From: Notolepis coatsorum
Taxonomy: Eukaryota > Chordata > Actinopteri > Aulopiformes > Paralepididae
Direction: 5' to 3'
Length of the DNA: 64,000 nucleotides
Assembly: GCA_963971535.1 (NCBI GenBank)
Contig: OZ020590.1
Span: forward strand, 153,368,034 to 153,432,033
In this document: positions 53,420 through 62,214 of the stretch, piece after piece
Position numbering within the stretch: the stretch's first letter is position 1
Layout: each line of letters opens with the position of its first letter
Program-made: the position numbers and the translations under genes
The notes under the pieces: model-generated
Databases searched by the model: none
Told to the model about the DNA's origin: nothing
What the model saw: only the letters and a program-made list of their open reading frames with translations

Positions 53420-54591
53420 CCACTGATTTTCATTAGAGTTATCAGTCTCAAAGCAATTGTCTCTAGTGTGTCCTGGAAGTCTAACACGCGACCCCGCACT
53501 TTAACAGAGTTACTCTTATCCTTAGGACCGTCTGTCACAGCTTGGACGACTGTCGGGGGTCCAAAGGTAGTGCGTAGTACGGGGCGAACGATGAGTGTGA
53601 GTTCCTGATATATGTCGGCCGCGCCAGGTTTATCTATAGCACACCAGTATTTCCCACCGTCGTTCATCTGTACGTTGCGGATTACGATCTGGAAGGAATT
53701 CCCGATCGATGCTGGTATTAGGGAATAAGAGCTAGCCGACGGTAGGGCAGTAGATACTATGATATCTGCTGTCTTGCAAGGATCCCTGCAGAAATACCTG
53801 GGGACCATGCTAGAACCGTAGTTTGTAAAAGGCCCACACCTAAATGCTGAGGTGGTGCCCTGGATCAGAACGTAACGCTTGGGGGGTGTAGCATGGCTGG
53901 AGGCGAGAGGGATGGGGGCGATGACGAGGGCAACAAGCGCCAGTGTGAGGTGAGAGAGGCCTATGGACTGTGTGCCGCGGCGTAAGTGGCGTGGGAGAGG
54001 GATGGGATAAAAAGGGATGGGAGGGGGAGGTGGAGGGGTAGAGTCTGCAGCACGTGGCGCACTCAGCGCCGCGAGCGAGCTGGGTGACAAATTCAGTGCC
54101 GCGAGCGAACGGGAGTCGGTGTCTAAGGGTGTGATTAAAGGGGGCGTGGGGGACGGAGGTGTGGGTGGCGGAGCCAGGGGTGTATTAGCGCGCGGGGCAC
54201 AGGGGAAATTCATGATAACGGACACCATACGTACCGCTAGAATGACACAGATGGTGATTGAGATGGAGATTCCCGCACACATCAATATGACGATCAGAGA
54301 CGTACATTCGTTGTGTGGTGTCATTTTATAGGCCCACCTGTCAAAAAACATTTCTGGAACACCAAACCAAATCAAAGGAGATATCACCAGTGTTAAAGAC
54401 AAGGAACAAAATAACATTGACAGTCGTGTGTGTCGGTCTAGGAATCGTATTCTGCCTTTGCTGTCTTCACCTCTGTCGCCGGGCATGTCTTTCTGTCGTC
54501 CGTGCAGGGGACGTTTTTGAATAGAGTGGGATGTGGGAGAGAGAGGGAGAGAGAGAGCTATTTCACAGTATATGTTTTCGGAGGGAGACAA
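53416..54591 (-). CDS. ERV Env leader with captured CD300/pIgR-like Ig V domain
   Basis: 391 aa, placed where Env should begin. Residues 58-77 and 98-127 are hydrophobic, 129-200 are Pro/Ser/Ala-rich, 208-233 look like a second signal or anchor segment, and 237-336 form an immunoglobulin V-type domain: C252, the extra pair in YFCRDPC (C268, C272), a NSFQIVIRNV strand, and the DxGxYWC motif (D311, W316, C317). The YFC-DPC pair is the mark of CD300/CMRF35-like and pIgR V domains of vertebrates, so the source is probably a host immune receptor. The stop overlaps the next ORF's ATG (ATGA). Its frame differs from the SU frame, so in this copy the Ig domain is not joined to SU/TM unless by frameshifting or an RNA-level event. 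Could also be a separate accessory protein. Confidence 0.75.
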   Translation of the reverse strand: MSPSENIYCEIALSLPLSPTSHSIQKRPLHGRQKDMPGDRGEDSKGRIRFLDRHTRLSMLFCSLSLTLVISPLIWFGVPEMFFDRWAYKMTPHNECTSLIVILMCAGISISITICVILAVRMVSVIMNFPCAPRANTPLAPPPTPPSPTPPLITPLDTDSRSLAALNLSPSSLAALSAPRAADSTPPPPPPIPFYPIPLPRHLRRGTQSIGLSHLTLALVALVIAPIPLASSHATPPKRYVLIQGTTSAFRCGPFTNYGSSMVPRYFCRDPCKTADIIVSTALPSASSYSLIPASIGNSFQIVIRNVQMNDGGKYWCAIDKPGAADIYQELTLIVRPVLRTTFGPPTVVQAVTDGPKDKSNSVKVRGRVLDFQDTLETIALRLITLMKISG

Positions 54592-54753
54592 GGGAAGAGG
54601 GTCACAGTGTTCGTGGTAGATTGTTCAGGTGTCAGGTGTCGTAACAGTGTTTATTATTAGAGGAAAAAGGGAGGAGGTGTACGAGCGGGAGCGAGAGGAG
54701 GGGATTTTGGGCTCTTCTTTGGAAAAGGATCAGACGGTAGAGCAGCGCACGGC

Positions 54754-55884
54754 TCACACGCTGGGTGGGGGACGAAGCGCTGGCCTGCTGCGCGTCTGAT
54801 ACGGGTGCCTTGGAGATGCGGGGGGAGTGTGCAGAGGAGTTGGCCCGGGGGTCACTGACGGGGTCGCTGCAGGCTGTGGGTTGACCTCTGCAGCTTGTGG
54901 ATCGGCCTCTGCAGCCGTGGGGGTGGTCGCTGGTTGGCTGGGTTTTGGTGGTGGCACCTTCCTGCAGTGATGTACGTGGACCCAGGAGGGTCGCTCAGCC
55001 ACCTTCACGGCGGTGTGTGTCGTCAGCAGGACCTGGAAGGGTCCCAGCCACCGTTCGGAGTTCCACTGCTTCCGGCGGAAGTTTTTGATGGTCACGAAAT
55101 CCCCTGGTTGGATTTGATGGATTGGAGAAGAGGCTGGGTTGGGTAGCGCCGCCTCTACCTGAGATCTTATGTTGAAGAGAGATCTGGAAAGATTGATACA
55201 GTATGTTAGCAGTTGATCCTCACATAAGCCTGTGGAGGGAAGGGGGGGGCTCGGAGGACCTACTCCCACGGAAGGGGGAACGGCGAAAAGGGTTTCATAG
55301 GGAGACAGGCCTGTGCGATTTCTTTTCCTCATTCTCATATACATGAGGGCCAGGGGCAAGACTTTAGTCCATGGCAGCCCTGTCTCTGCACATATTTTAG
55401 CCAGTTTGTTTTTCAGGCTCTGGTTTTCGCGCTCAACGGCGCCGCCACTGGCCGCATGATAGCCACAGTGGTACCTGACGTCAAACCCCAGGTAATTGCT
55501 AACCTCGGTCAAGGCCTGATTCACGAAGTGACTTCCGTTGTCGCTTGACACGCGAGACACTAACCCCCAGCGTGGAAAAATCTCTGTCAGGAGTGCTTTG
55601 GCCACTGTGGCAGCAGTGGCGTGTTTGGCGGGGAAAGCCTCCACCCATTTTGACCACATATCAACGATAACAAGACAATATTTCTTGTTTTCAGATGGGG
55701 AGAGCTCGATAAAGTCCATCATGAGATGTTCAAATGGCCGTGTGGGTTTCTGGTGAGCCGCCGGGGTGGTTTTAATACCGCGTGCTATGTTGTGGTTCGC
55801 ACATATGACACAGTTTCTACAATAATCGCGTGCTGCGACAGAGAAACCTTTGGTGAACCATCGAGAAGTGATCTCACTTAGCAT
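54754..55884 (-). CDS. pol: ERV integrase
   Basis: 376 codons from the first Met; the frame is open about 100 bases further upstream, where the H-x3-H half of the zinc finger lies, and it continues in phase into the RNase H ORF across a single TAG (55987-55989). C-x2-C is at residues 25-28. Catalytic triad D57 (MMDFIE), D115 (SDNGSHF), E151 (AVERENQ), i.e. D-x57-D-x35-E. The C-terminal GPF-type module has RWLGPFQVLL and HVHHCRKVP, as in gamma-type retroviruses, followed by a Pro/Ala-rich extension. It inserts viral DNA into chromosomes. Intact apart from separation from the upstream pol. Confidence 0.88.
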   Translation of the reverse strand: MLSEITSRWFTKGFSVAARDYCRNCVICANHNIARGIKTTPAAHQKPTRPFEHLMMDFIELSPSENKKYCLVIVDMWSKWVEAFPAKHATAATVAKALLTEIFPRWGLVSRVSSDNGSHFVNQALTEVSNYLGFDVRYHCGYHAASGGAVERENQSLKNKLAKICAETGLPWTKVLPLALMYMRMRKRNRTGLSPYETLFAVPPSVGVGPPSPPLPSTGLCEDQLLTYCINLSRSLFNIRSQVEAALPNPASSPIHQIQPGDFVTIKNFRRKQWNSERWLGPFQVLLTTHTAVKVAERPSWVHVHHCRKVPPPKPSQPATTPTAAEADPQAAEVNPQPAATPSVTPGPTPLHTPPASPRHPYQTRSRPALRPPPSV

Positions 55885-55986
55885 AGCTCCCTTTGATGCA
55901 TGGTCACGGCCATGGCTTAGCTTGCAATATGGGAGGAAAAGTGTTTTTGGAAGACATGGTTTAGAATTGGGGCCAAGCCAAATGTT

Positions 55987-57297
55987 CTATGTGCAGTGTG
56001 CGCCTGCTTTAGTCCAAATGTCCTTCTCTGCTTGTGTGGCGTTGCGCTGAATGTGAAGTAGGTCCTTCCTGTCAGGGGTGTGTGTGTTTGACTCAGGCGC
56101 TGTCTGTACTAAAGTCACTGTTACAGGGGCTCCTTCCCTTTGAGGAAGTGGAGCGGTGCCTGCTAAAGGAGCCCCATCTTCAAATGGAAGTGTGGAGGCG
56201 CTTTTAGCGGCAGCATCTGCTCGAGCGTTTCCTTTAGAAATGCTGTCCGTCTGGTTGCTATGAGCAACGCATTTGCAGACAGCAATTTTGGTAGGTAGCA
56301 GAATGGCTTCTAACAAATTTTTTATTTTGTCATGGTGTTGAATGTGTTTGCCAGATGAGGTGAGAAACCCTCTGTGTTTCCATAGCGCCCCAAAATCGTG
56401 CGTTACCCCAAAACAGTATCTGCTATCTGTGAAGATATTTGTTGTTTTGCCTTTTGCCACAACACATGCATGTGTGAGAGCTATTAGCTCGGCGGCCTGT
56501 GCAGAATAATGATGAGGCAGAGGTCCAGAAATCACATTACCATGGTCAGAGACAACCGCAAACCCTGCCCTGGCACGGCCCGTGGCAGGGTCTCTGGAGG
56601 CAGAGCCATCAACATACAATACAAGATCAGGATTAGACATTGGTACAGATGACAAATCAGGCCTGGGTGTACACAGAATATTGATTTCCTGCACACAATG
56701 GTGTGGTTCTCCGTCCATGGGCCCTGGAAGCAGGGTTGCTGGGTTTAGAGGCCCACATCTCTTAACAGTAACATTTGGCAGATCTAATAGCGTCGTGTGA
56801 TATCTCAGCCATCTCTGAGCTGTTAAGTGTGAGGTTTTGTGCTCACTCAGGATGTGTGCCACAGCGTGTGGGACGAGGAGGAGCAGCTCTGTGTAACCGA
56901 CAATATCCTGTGAAGCGGTTATTGCGCGTTCTGCTGCCGCCACCGCTCGAAGGCACGGTGGCAGCCCTCGCGCCACAGCGTCTAGTTTGGTTGAGAAGAA
57001 ACCTACAGGCCGCAATCTGTCGCCATGTTGCTGTAGGAGCACAGAGGTCATGCAGCCATTTTTCTCATCAACAGCCTGTGTAAAAGGCTGGTCTGGGTTA
57101 GGCAGGCCCAACGTGGGTGCACTTTGTAAAACAAATTTCAGTGTCACAAAAGATTGTTCCGCCTCAGGGGTCCATTCAATTCGGCCCTGAGCATTGAGGC
57201 CTTTGCCATGTATGAGGGAGCTTAGAGGCATTTCAATAGCCGCGTAATTTGGAATGTATGTTCTGCAATACGAGCAGATTCCGAGGAAACTCATCAT
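55987..57297 (-). CDS. pol: ERV RT connection and RNase H
   Basis: 436 codons. The N-terminal part is the end of the RT (thumb: FLGICSYCRTYIPNYA and the EAEQSFVTLK block). The RNase H domain from about residue 225 has YVDGSASRD (first Asp), the AELIAL Glu, TDSRYCFGV and the ARADAAAKSA end with conserved Asp. It removes the RNA strand during reverse transcription. The stop is an in-frame TAG before integrase, and the start overlaps the RT ORF in another frame because of a one-base change in an A-run (plus strand T-run 57346-57349). Confidence 0.85.
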   Translation of the reverse strand: MMSFLGICSYCRTYIPNYAAIEMPLSSLIHGKGLNAQGRIEWTPEAEQSFVTLKFVLQSAPTLGLPNPDQPFTQAVDEKNGCMTSVLLQQHGDRLRPVGFFSTKLDAVARGLPPCLRAVAAAERAITASQDIVGYTELLLLVPHAVAHILSEHKTSHLTAQRWLRYHTTLLDLPNVTVKRCGPLNPATLLPGPMDGEPHHCVQEINILCTPRPDLSSVPMSNPDLVLYVDGSASRDPATGRARAGFAVVSDHGNVISGPLPHHYSAQAAELIALTHACVVAKGKTTNIFTDSRYCFGVTHDFGALWKHRGFLTSSGKHIQHHDKIKNLLEAILLPTKIAVCKCVAHSNQTDSISKGNARADAAAKSASTLPFEDGAPLAGTAPLPQREGAPVTVTLVQTAPESNTHTPDRKDLLHIQRNATQAEKDIWTKAGAHCT

Positions 57298-58390
57298 ATT
57301 TTTCTTCGTTATCGGGCGTGGAAGGTCGATAATTGCTGCTACACGTTTTGGATTTGCCCTCCGGTGTGATTATGTGACCAAGGAATGTGACTTCTTGTGA
57401 CACAAACTGGAGTTTTGAGAGGCTTGCCTTATGACCCTCTGCCGCCAGGTGGTGCAGTAGTTTCAGGGTGTCTGCAGTGCATTGTTCCTTTGTGTCAGAA
57501 CAAACCATGATGTCATCTACGTAAAATAACAAGGCAGAGCCTGGGCCCAAAGTAAGGGGTCCCAGACTGTCCCTAATAGCAGCACCGTAGATGGATGGTG
57601 ACGAATGAAAACCCTGGCAGAGACAGGTGAAAGTGTAAGGCCTGCCATCAAAATTAAAGGCAAACCAGTATTGACTGTCTGGGTGTACGGGGATTGAGAA
57701 AAAGGCGTTAGACAGATCCACTACTGAAAACCACTTCGACCCGGCCGGGATTTGTGACAATATGGTGTAGGGATTAGGAACGTCTGGTGCACGAGAATGG
57801 ACTGCCTCGTTCACCGCCTGTAGGTCTTGTACAAAACGCCACTCAACCGGTTTCCCTGCGTCTCTGATCTTTTTAACGGGGAAAATCGGTGTGCGCACTG
57901 GGGAGTCATTACACTGTACAATAACACCAGATTTCAGTAATGATTCAAAAACGGGGCGTATGCCATCCAAGGCCTCCTTTTTGAGTGGATACTGTGGTCT
58001 GTGAGGGCGAAAATCAGACTTTGGTGTGATGACTACGGGTTGGACATTTCTAATTAAACCCACATCATATGCCCCTGTTGCCCACAATTGTTCGGGCACC
58101 CCTTTAAGGTAGGGGGGTATTTCTGTGTTTAGAGAAATCAATGTGCTCCGGGGTGGGGGAGTGTCATCAAAAGGTATCTGAGAACATTTCACAGTTGGAA
58201 TGTATACGGGTGGAAACGTGAGTTTGTGTGTGTCAGACGCAGGTGAATACAACACCTGTGGGTTGGGTGTAAACTGCCAATCACAGATGTTTGTACACAT
58301 GGTCATATATGAAGCCAGGTCTCGCCATGCTTCTGTCCTGTGTCTAGCGAGGGGGATGTGCGGTTTTACGTTTCCTGCTACGGAATACAA
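57233..58390 (-). CDS. pol: ERV reverse transcriptase, N-terminal portion
   Basis: 385 codons, of which about 346 are native; the rest is out-of-frame after the A-run. RT blocks: WRFVQDLQAVN, FSVVDLSNAFFSIPV (D225), CLCQGFHSSPSIY and FYVDDIMVCS (YVDD at 290-293). The frame is open upstream of the chosen Met, so protease and Gag were probably removed by the deletion that joined BEL/Pao sequence at about 58590. Gamma-like by the LPQGF-equivalent and YVDD context. Confidence 0.87.
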   Translation of the reverse strand: MYSVAGNVKPHIPLARHRTEAWRDLASYMTMCTNICDWQFTPNPQVLYSPASDTHKLTFPPVYIPTVKCSQIPFDDTPPPRSTLISLNTEIPPYLKGVPEQLWATGAYDVGLIRNVQPVVITPKSDFRPHRPQYPLKKEALDGIRPVFESLLKSGVIVQCNDSPVRTPIFPVKKIRDAGKPVEWRFVQDLQAVNEAVHSRAPDVPNPYTILSQIPAGSKWFSVVDLSNAFFSIPVHPDSQYWFAFNFDGRPYTFTCLCQGFHSSPSIYGAAIRDSLGPLTLGPGSALLFYVDDIMVCSDTKEQCTADTLKLLHHLAAEGHKASLSKLQFVSQEVTFLGHIITPEGKSKTCSSNYRPSTPDNEEKYDEFPRNLLVLQNIHSKLRGY

Positions 58391-58555
58391 ACGGCACTGA
58401 GTGGGTGTCTCTTCCTAAAGAGTGAGTAGCTGGTTGTTCTTTGCTAGTTTGTTTCTTTTCTCGGCGTTCAGCCTCTTCTTTCCACACATAGAACCATTTT
58501 TCATGTGTGTCACAGAGGTAAACGGCGCTACTCTCAATGCGTTTATTTTTCATTA

Positions 58556-58594
58556 GTTCTATGCGTTTCAGAATGTTCTATGCGTTTAAGAATG
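58556..58594. other. Recombination junction with 19-bp tandem duplication
   Basis: Two copies of 'gttctatgcgttt(c/a)agaat' (58556-58574, 58575-58593) lie exactly where ERV sequence gives way to BEL/Pao gag ('agaatgttcgcgctcact'). This looks like templated filler DNA at a break repaired by end joining. Confidence 0.6.
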
Positions 58595-59161
58595 TTCGCG
58601 CTCACTAAGCGTCTGTGCTTGGAGTCGATCGCGCTCTGTTGAGGCTGCTAGGCTGGCGAGGAATGCCTGTGCCAGCATCTTGTCCGCCTCGCTGGGGGAA
58701 GACGCTGGTTGAGGTGATCCGCTCCTGGCAGTACTCGTTGGAGATGCGTTCTCCTGCGGGGAGTCCTGGAGCTCTATCTCCTGGGCGCTCTCCTCTTCTT
58801 GTACCGTGCAGAGTTCCATCTCTGGAGGGTTGTCTTCCTCCCGGAGCTCTCCGGGGACTACTTCTTCGGTCTTGGCGGGGGGTAAAGTCGTGTCAGTTCC
58901 CTCCTGGTCCCTACCGTGAGCTTGGTCAGTTACATTAGAACCCACTAGGGCCTCTGTTGGCGGGGTAGCCTGGTTGATAGGGTCGGACATAATTTTACTT
59001 TCTACTTTTACCGCGTTTACCGTCTGTAGAAGGCTAGGTAGTATACTGGCAGCGTAATCCTCTAAGTACTGAGGTGGCTGCCGTCTACGCTGCGGGCGAT
59101 CTACTTTAGGAGGACCGTTTCGTGGAGTGTTCATCATAGGCCATTTCAATATTAATACCAC
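58588..59161 (-). pseudogene. BEL/Pao Gag N-terminal fragment
   Basis: 191 codons, differing from residues 1-191 of the full-length polyprotein at only a handful of sites (for example E/D and T/P changes). Includes the start of the charged coiled coil and stops at the junction. Confidence 0.9.
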
Positions 59162-59205
59162 TATATTAATATTACACTAGTTACCCTCCGGCTCGAAGGA
59201 CCAAT

Positions 59206-60562
59206 TGTAACTGAGGGGTACAATTCCCTGACTGTATTGATAAGTATGGTATCATTAAACCACTACCGCTTTATGTACTTTAATTACTGGCCATACAGTA
59301 CACGATATATGAATATGATGAACACTTCCCACAATGAAATCGGTTCCAGTCAAAGGTATTAATCAAGTATTTAATGGAGCAAAAGGTACATAGGATACTT
59401 TACATTATTCTTTGAATGCACTTGTAAGGCAAAGGAGTATGCATAGGCAAATCAACACTGAATGTCCATTCTCTGGTTACGCAGGAGGCAATTATACAAC
59501 CTGGCTCTTAGGGAATTATATCTATGGTACACTGGTGATATAGCGGGATATACTGGACGGGTCCTCCCGGTTGTAAGCCGGCAGGGGGGGTAGGAGATCT
59601 GTCGGTAGTAGAACGTCTGGTCAACGATGCCTAGGGAGACTCCGAGTACAGGAGACAGTGCGATAGACTCTTGATCCGCAGACGAATACAGCTTGGTTCT
59701 CTTGTAGACTGTAGCTCCACAGTGAAGAAGAAAGCTAGTCGGCCTCAGGCTGTCTGAGGCGCCGACTCGACTTGACTCCTCTCGGGGTAAATCCAACACT
59801 CACAGGCGTCGGCGATTATCCGCTCCATAAACCACAGGACCAAAGCAAATATATATTCCAGCCGCAAAGGGCTATGCAGTCGTCGGTTATGTAATCCAGT
59901 GTACATGTCCATACGGTTCTCGCCTAGATCTCCTCGGGTGAAGGCGCCATGTGGTCGGCCCAGCCTGGATAAGAATCTAGCTAACACGAGGAAGCGTTGG
60001 AGATGCTGGCCACTTTAGAACTCTAACCGCACGATGCACCATACATAATAGACTATTATTGACTTAATAGAAATACGTCGCAATCGACGGTACAGTGCCA
60101 AACTCTGACAATTCAGTTATTAATTCGCACGCGGTCTCCATGCTCTATTCTGGGGCCAAACAGGCCATACTTCACCGCACGTTGTATCGTGGGTGAGGCT
60201 TCTACTTAGGGTAACAACTTGACTTCTGACTAAGTGCTTCTGTATTCAACTACGCTATATTTATATGCACGGTGAACAAATAGTGCCACTCTCATTTCTG
60301 TCGCCGTATCCCTGGGCAGGGCCGGGGCAAGTACAGACATGTCTTGTCGGTGACTTTGAACTTGGCTCCGGGGGCCGGTCCCCTGGCGCCTGGTCCGTTG
60401 TCCAATAGGAGAATGAGATATTATGGGCTATAGTAGGCTAAAGGGATATTCCGTGTATATGTACAAGGAATATACAAGGGATATCAAACGATATACAAAT
60501 ACTATTCAATATATATCAATAAATAAATATATATATTCGGTTTAATCTGATCCTTCGTAACA
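59206..60562 (-). repeat. BEL/Pao LTR of the truncated element
   Basis: 1357 bp, ends as in the intact LTRs; substitutions and small indels are scattered through it (for example 59310-59420, 60200-60240). The right flank begins gtagc; no partner duplication was found. Confidence 0.9.
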
Positions 60563-61310
60563 GTAGCAGTCCCTATAAGACAATGTATTGCTATTTCTGT
60601 ACATAATATCATAGAGCTGTAATTAACACAACACAAGGATTCAATGTGCCCGATGACATCACTGGTGGCCATTATTCAACCTCATTTACTCTCAATAACT
60701 GTCAAACTAAATTAATGTGTGCAACACTGTTGAGGGCTTTTGGATGTGCGTGAGATTATGTGCAAAATAAATCTGCATTGTTTTTTGGTGAAGTGCCCCT
60801 TTAAACACGGATGTTGCACTATCCCTAATCACTCTTAGAAAAATGGAATTGAGAAAGTTGAAAATCAAGAGTTTATTTCAAGCCAGTATTCTGCAGTAGG
60901 CTACTGTATGTAAAACCAGAGAGACAAGGTTCACTTCTATCAGTCTTATAATTTGCAGTATTGAAAACATGTTATATACATTCCTCCCTTTCAAAGGGAA
61001 ACTCCCATCTTTAAACAGAATCTGCACAGCATTTAGTCATTCCAATCATCTTCAATAGTTTCATCAATATCTTAATAATAGTTAAAAGCCCCAATATCTG
61101 ATTGTTGGTCAAACAACAAACACATATTGCAAAATGTCTCCACCTGTCTGCCAGAGGAGGTACTGGCTAAATAACTGTTTATTGTCAATATAGTCACAAA
61201 ATAATTGTGTTGTGACAAATAATTACTAAATTCCACGTAGTGATTCTCCATAAAGCTACAGGAGACACACTGATACATTTCACTACACAAGCACAGCCCT
61301 CCCCCTACAC
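60563..61310. other. No gene recognised
   Basis: AT-rich. A 'gtgcccctttaa' at 60786-60797 resembles the end of a TTAA MITE like the one at 40137, but the other end is not seen. Confidence 0.35.
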
Positions 61311-61338
61311 ACACCTACACACACACACACACACACAC
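61311..61338. repeat. (CA)n microsatellite
   Basis: Short dinucleotide run, slightly interrupted. Confidence 0.85.
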
Positions 61339-61339
61339 C

Positions 61340-61893
61340 CTGGTACTCACCGGCACTAGATAAAGCCGGATCACATAAATTAACAGGATGCCACAAGCCG
61401 AATGAAATACGACTAGGTCATCCAGTGGTCACATAGTCCAGTCTCCATTAATCACGGATCGTTATCCTAGACACACACATGCACAAACTTACACGTAAAT
61501 GTGCGTTACATGCACTCATGCACGCCGGACATACAGGCTGACCAATACACAAGTCACACGACGTGCACTGAGGAGAGACACCACATACACACACTGGACT
61601 AGGGAACTAATAAAGATCACCCTCACAGGGAAGGGGGGACTTGACTCTTTCTACTTCTTCTGCTTGGACTGACTGGACGGACGAGACTGCTGCACAATGA
61701 CTTAACTTTTATCCTTCCTTTTATATACTCAACCGGCCGGTTGTAACAATCTTTAGATTTCAATTGTACCTTGCTAATTTACTTTTATGTTAAACTGTTT
61801 ATAATAAATACCTTCAAAAGTGTTTCATCTCTTATATTTTTAAGTATCGTTTACAACTTTCACGTTTGAATCTAAAACGTGACAATTTGGCGT
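61340..61893 (+). mobile_element. Candidate LTR (plus strand)
   Basis: Contains a TATA-like 'ttttatatactc' (about 61719), AATAAA (about 61804), and ends 'cgtgaca' just before a PBS-like 'tttggcgttcctgggtggg'. The left end is not defined and the second LTR would lie outside the window. Confidence 0.4.
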
Positions 61894-61990
61894 TCCTGGG
61901 TGGGCATTCATTCAGACTTACCAACCTAGCTGTTTGCGGACGATATTGACTGGAGACATCCACTCAGAGGATCCACTTTCAAAGGTAAGC
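61894..61990 (+). other. PBS-like site and splice donor of a retroviral leader
   Basis: 'atttggcgttcctgggtgg' (about 61888-61910) follows the presumed LTR. I could not match it to a specific tRNA. A consensus donor, aaag|gtaagc, follows at about 61980-61989. No gag ORF is seen downstream. Confidence 0.35.
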
Positions 61991-62190
61991 AGATAAACCT
62001 GTTACGTAAAGTCGAAATCTGCATAGTTAAAACAGCCGTTATGAGTGGATGCATTCTCAATTATTGTCTTGTAAATAGGTGGCTAAAAATAAGTAAAACC
62101 CATTGAATTGTGTTGTTGAAATGAATATTTGCAAGGTGCAATTTATAACTAGAACTTTTTATTTAATTTTTTTTCCACTCACTCTCTCTC

Positions 62191-62214
62191 TTTTTTTTTT
62201 TTTTTTTTTTTTTA
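62191..62214. repeat. Poly(T) tract
   Basis: An approximately 22-base T-run after a (ct)n stretch. Possibly a minus-strand retroposon tail. Confidence 0.8.

Larger units (their letters stand above)
51007..58590 (-). mobile_element. Degraded endogenous retrovirus (gamma-like pol and Env), 5' deleted
   Basis: Order on the minus strand: RT (58390-57233), RNase H (57297-55987), integrase (55884-54754), Ig-containing ORF (54591-53416), Env SU/TM (53419-52088), then noncoding sequence, purine tract and candidate LTR. Gag, protease and 5' LTR are absent; the left-over start joins a BEL/Pao gag fragment at about 58590. The GPF-type integrase C-terminus and CX6CC Env place it near gamma-type retroviruses of fish. 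Confidence 0.85.
58588..60562 (-). mobile_element. Truncated second BEL/Pao element (5' LTR and gag start)
   Basis: Contains the 5' LTR (59206-60562), the primer-binding site next to it and the first 191 codons of gag, then ends at the ERV junction. Sequence matches the full-length copy closely in gag but the LTR has many differences, so it is an older or different insertion. Confidence 0.88.
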
